Below, in pieces: positions 61,777-64,000 of a stretch of 64,000 bases of DNA. The DNA comes from Pseudomonas bijieensis (lineage in GTDB: Bacteria > Pseudomonadota > Gammaproteobacteria > Pseudomonadales > Pseudomonadaceae). Below the pieces are notes generated by a model. It saw only the letters and a program-made list of their open reading frames with translations. It had not been told where the DNA came from and did not search any database. The stretch covers positions 62,001 through 126,000 of the forward strand of contig NZ_CP048810.1 of the NCBI RefSeq assembly GCF_013347965.1. The letters run 5' to 3'. The number at the start of each line of letters is the position of its first letter. Positions within the stretch are counted from its first letter, which is position 1. The position numbers and the translations under genes were made by a program.

Positions 61777-62958
61777 TCAGCGGGCGAGCAGTCCTCGGGC
61801 GGCCAGGTTGCGCAGCAAGGCGCCGACGCCAAAGGTCCAGGGTGTGGCGTCGCAGCTGTGGGTCACTTGATTATGCAGGCTGCCGAGCAACGGGCTGCTG
61901 ATACTGACCCGGTCACCCAGTTTGTGGGTGAAACCGCTGCCGGCATGATCACGGTCTGCGGTGGGGGCGAACAGAGTACCCAGAAACAACAGGAAGCCAT
62001 CCGGATATTGGTGATTGCCGTTGAGTGTCTGGCCTGCCAGGTCCTGTGGGTCACGGCTGATCTGGCTCATGGAGCTCGAGCCGCGCAGGCGGTAACCGTC
62101 CTTGCCTTGAACCTCCAGATCGACCACGCAGGCCCGCACATCATCGAGGCTGAAGCCCTCGTCAAACAGGCGAATGAACGGACCGATGGCGCAGGATGCA
62201 TTGTTGTCCTTGGCCTTGCTCAGCAACAGCGCACTGCGACCTTCGAAATCCCGCAGATTGACGTCGTTACCCAGGCTGGCGCCGTGGATCTGGCCGCGGC
62301 TGTTCACCGCCAGCACCACCTCCGGTTCCGGATTGTTCCATAGCGAGCCGGGATGAATGCCGATGCGGCTGCCGCTGCCGACGGCGGAGAGGACTGGGGC
62401 CTTGGTGAAGATTTCCGCATCCGGGCCGATGCCGACTTCCAGGTACTGCGACCACATGCCCTGTTCGATGAGCCAGGCTTTCAGGCGCATGGCCTGCTCG
62501 GAGCCCGGCACGATCGAGCGCAAGTTGTCGCCGATCACGCTGTGCACGGTGGCGCGCACGGCTTCGGCTTTTGCCGCGTCACCGCCGGCCTGTTCCTCGA
62601 TCACTCGCTCGATCATGCTGGCGGCGAAGGTCACGCCGGCGGCCTTGATCACTTGCAGATCCAGAGGGGGCAAAAGCGACGGTTTGGATGGGTCGGTATC
62701 GGGGCCGGTGTTGGCCAGCAGCGCCTCGACACTGGCGATGAAGGTGCCGGGTGTCTGTCTCACGGCGGCCAAGGGCGATTCTGTTTCCAGCAAATCACTC
62801 AATGTCGCAAAACGATCCGACAGATCGAACACACCGTCGCTACGCAACGCAATGGGCGAAGGCCCGGCGATCCGGCCAGGCACCCAGGCGCGGCCAATCA
62901 AGGTGCCGGCCACGCCATCGACGGGCAGGGTGTTCTCGGGAGTAAGCATCAGCGACAT
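61777..62958 (-). CDS. Fumarylacetoacetate hydrolase-family protein (keto-deoxy sugar-acid dehydratase type)
   Basis: A 393-residue protein with a FAH-type catalytic domain in the second half: 'IHPGSLWNNPEPEVVLAVNSRGQIHGASLGNDVNLRDFEGRSALLLSKAKDNNASCAIGPF', where ExE (PEPEV) and the Asp of GNDVN are the metal ligands. Relatives beside pentonate dehydratases convert 2-keto-3-deoxy-pentonate to 2,5-dioxopentanoate. This fits a non-phosphorylating pentose route (inferred). Start ATG 62958 (MSLMLTPENTLPVDG). It precedes the IlvD/Edd gene by 41 bp on the same strand and diverges from a LysR gene. Confidence 0.85.
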   Translation of the reverse strand: MSLMLTPENTLPVDGVAGTLIGRAWVPGRIAGPSPIALRSDGVFDLSDRFATLSDLLETESPLAAVRQTPGTFIASVEALLANTGPDTDPSKPSLLPPLDLQVIKAAGVTFAASMIERVIEEQAGGDAAKAEAVRATVHSVIGDNLRSIVPGSEQAMRLKAWLIEQGMWSQYLEVGIGPDAEIFTKAPVLSAVGSGSRIGIHPGSLWNNPEPEVVLAVNSRGQIHGASLGNDVNLRDFEGRSALLLSKAKDNNASCAIGPFIRLFDEGFSLDDVRACVVDLEVQGKDGYRLRGSSSMSQISRDPQDLAGQTLNGNHQYPDGFLLFLGTLFAPTADRDHAGSGFTHKLGDRVSISSPLLGSLHNQVTHSCDATPWTFGVGALLRNLAARGLLAR

Positions 62959-63019
62959 GGGCAGTCTTCCTGGTTCGTAAAGCTTTCAAGCTAGGGCGCG
63001 CTGTTGATGAACTCCAATG

Positions 63020-63036
63020 AGATATATTCAGTATCT
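63020..63036. promoter_or_regulatory. Candidate LysR binding site
   Basis: Inverted repeat AGATA-TATTCAG-TATCT centred in the 114-bp region between the FAH-family gene and the divergent LysR gene. Confidence 0.45.
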
Positions 63037-63072
63037 GATAACGTCCGGTTATTGCATCGTCGAGGATTGCCC

Positions 63073-64000
63073 ATGTCCGACCTGTCTTTCTCCAGCTTCT
63101 GCGGCTGGCTCAAATTCCGCCATCTGCTGCTGATCGATACCTTGGGGCGCACCTGCAACATGCATTTGGCGGCCGAGCAGATGAACCTCAGCCAGCCGGC
63201 CGTGAGCAAGATGCTCAAGGAAATCGAAAGCCTGCTCGGCTTCGCTCTGTTCGAACGTCGCCCCCGAAGCATGCCGCCCACCGCGTTGGGTGAACATGTG
63301 CTGCGTTACGCGCAGATCGCCTTGAACGACGCACGTTCGTTCGTCGAACAAATCAGCAGCCTGCGCGAAGGCGGCCATGGTTACCTGAAGGTCGGCGGTA
63401 TCTTTGCCGCGACGGCGGTGGCCTTGCCCGAGGCGATCTTGCAGATCAAGCAACGCTGGCCCTTGCTGTCTATCGAGGTGGTGGAGCAGACCAGCAACCA
63501 TTTGATGAAGATGCTTGAGGAGAAAAAGCTCGATCTGGCGGTGGCTCGGTTTACCGAGCAAAGCCAGCAACAGCGCTACGATTTCCAGCCCTTGGCTCCG
63601 GAACCGTTCTGCATCGTGGTCAATGACCGTCATCCGCTGGCGAACGCCGGGCCGACGTCCCTGCAGCAACTGGTGGACCTGCCGTGGATCCTCTACCCGG
63701 TCGGCACGCCGATCCGCGCTCGCATGGAACTGGCCTTTGCCGAGGCCGGGGTTGCGATGCCGCGCAACACCATCGATACCATTTCCATGCAGACCTTCCT
63801 CCAGGTGCTGCAACGCGGGCCCATGATCGGCATGCTGCCCAACGCCATGGTCGATCCGCTGCTCGAAAGCGGCCAGCTCAAGACCCTCGACACCCCCTTG
63901 CACCTGGTACCACAGGACTACGGCATCCTCACGCGAAAGGATGAGCCGCTGGTAGGCGCGGCACTGGAGTTCGCCGAGATCCTCAAGGACAACGCCCGCT
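63073..64000 (+). CDS. LysR-family regulator of the sugar-acid genes (C-terminus beyond window)
   Basis: Open from ATG 63073 to the window end (309 codons), so nearly complete. The winged helix starts at about residue 14 (KFRHLLLIDTLGRTCNMHLAAEQMNLSQPAVSKMLKEIESLLGFALFERRPRSMPPTALG); the effector domain begins near 95 (GGHGYLKVGGIFAATAVALPEAIL). It diverges from the FAH-family/IlvD pair and is the likely sensor of the sugar acid or its product, in the manner of GguR-type regulators. Confidence 0.9.
   Translation, partial: MSDLSFSSFCGWLKFRHLLLIDTLGRTCNMHLAAEQMNLSQPAVSKMLKEIESLLGFALFERRPRSMPPTALGEHVLRYAQIALNDARSFVEQISSLREGGHGYLKVGGIFAATAVALPEAILQIKQRWPLLSIEVVEQTSNHLMKMLEEKKLDLAVARFTEQSQQQRYDFQPLAPEPFCIVVNDRHPLANAGPTSLQQLVDLPWILYPVGTPIRARMELAFAEAGVAMPRNTIDTISMQTFLQVLQRGPMIGMLPNAMVDPLLESGQLKTLDTPLHLVPQDYGILTRKDEPLVGAALEFAEILKDNAR

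Overview
The window is chromosomal DNA of a fluorescent Pseudomonas of the kind that makes 2,4-diacetylphloroglucinol (DAPG). The evidence is a complete phl locus (about 49.9-59.0 kb) with a type III polyketide synthase PhlD, the PhlACB acetyltransferase, the regulators PhlF and PhlH and the hydrolase PhlG. Supporting evidence is an OprD-family porin, Pseudomonas-type REP elements and an msuE/sfnR-type sulfur locus. No tRNA, rRNA, CRISPR, transposase or integrase was seen.

Layout. 0-11.4 kb: a partial quinone oxidoreductase; a periplasmic binding protein overlapping a membrane-bound GGDEF/EAL protein; a small exported protein; a second anthranilate synthase pair (TrpE/TrpG-like, 4-bp overlap); a Tat-exported fold-III PLP enzyme; and a Bcr/CflA exporter.

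11.6-27.7 kb: a large sulfur-acquisition island. A DszA/DmoA/NtaA-type flavin monooxygenase, a truncated acyl-CoA-synthetase-like protein and a complete branched-chain-amino-acid-type ABC transporter with two tandem binding proteins form one plus-strand operon. An SfnB-type flavoenzyme with a small partner follows on the same strand. Facing them is a minus-strand operon msuE - msuC-like - sfnR - msuD/ssuD - amidohydrolase-like. Each of the three transcription units starts with a -24/-12 (sigma54) promoter and has a CTGT-N10-ACAG palindrome 82-83 bp upstream of it. These palindromes are the expected binding sites of the SfnR-type activator encoded inside the island.

27.8-40.7 kb: a lipoprotein, an NmrA-like protein with a divergent LysR, an HxlR regulator divergent from an MFS gene whose reading frame runs through a REP element, and an EamA transporter. 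Then a LysR / GalD-like tautomerase / DctA / CitMHS / OprD set for uptake and processing of a di- or tricarboxylate, and a second MFS gene preceded by another REP pair.

40.9-49.5 kb: a second tricarboxylate module. It has a GntR protein with two winged-helix domains, a CitMHS transporter, an AcnD-type aconitase, a PrpF-type isomerase, a Tat-exported beta-propeller lactonase and a periplasmic-binding-fold protein without a signal peptide. No prpB or prpC is present. A chemoreceptor C-terminal remnant and a strong terminator separate it from phl.

49.9-59.0 kb: phlI, phlE, phlD, phlB, phlC and phlA (all minus), phlF (plus), phlG (minus) and phlH (plus). The PhlF operator lies upstream of phlA. 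A gluconate-repressor-like palindrome lies between phlB and phlD, and a hairpin lies between phlD and phlE.

59.0-64 kb: DoxX, a small tautomerase, and a sugar-acid module (IlvD/Edd dehydratase, FAH-family enzyme, divergent LysR cut by the window end). By eye, base composition from about 40.7 to 59 kb is less GC-rich than the flanking DNA, in keeping with accessory DNA; this was not computed.
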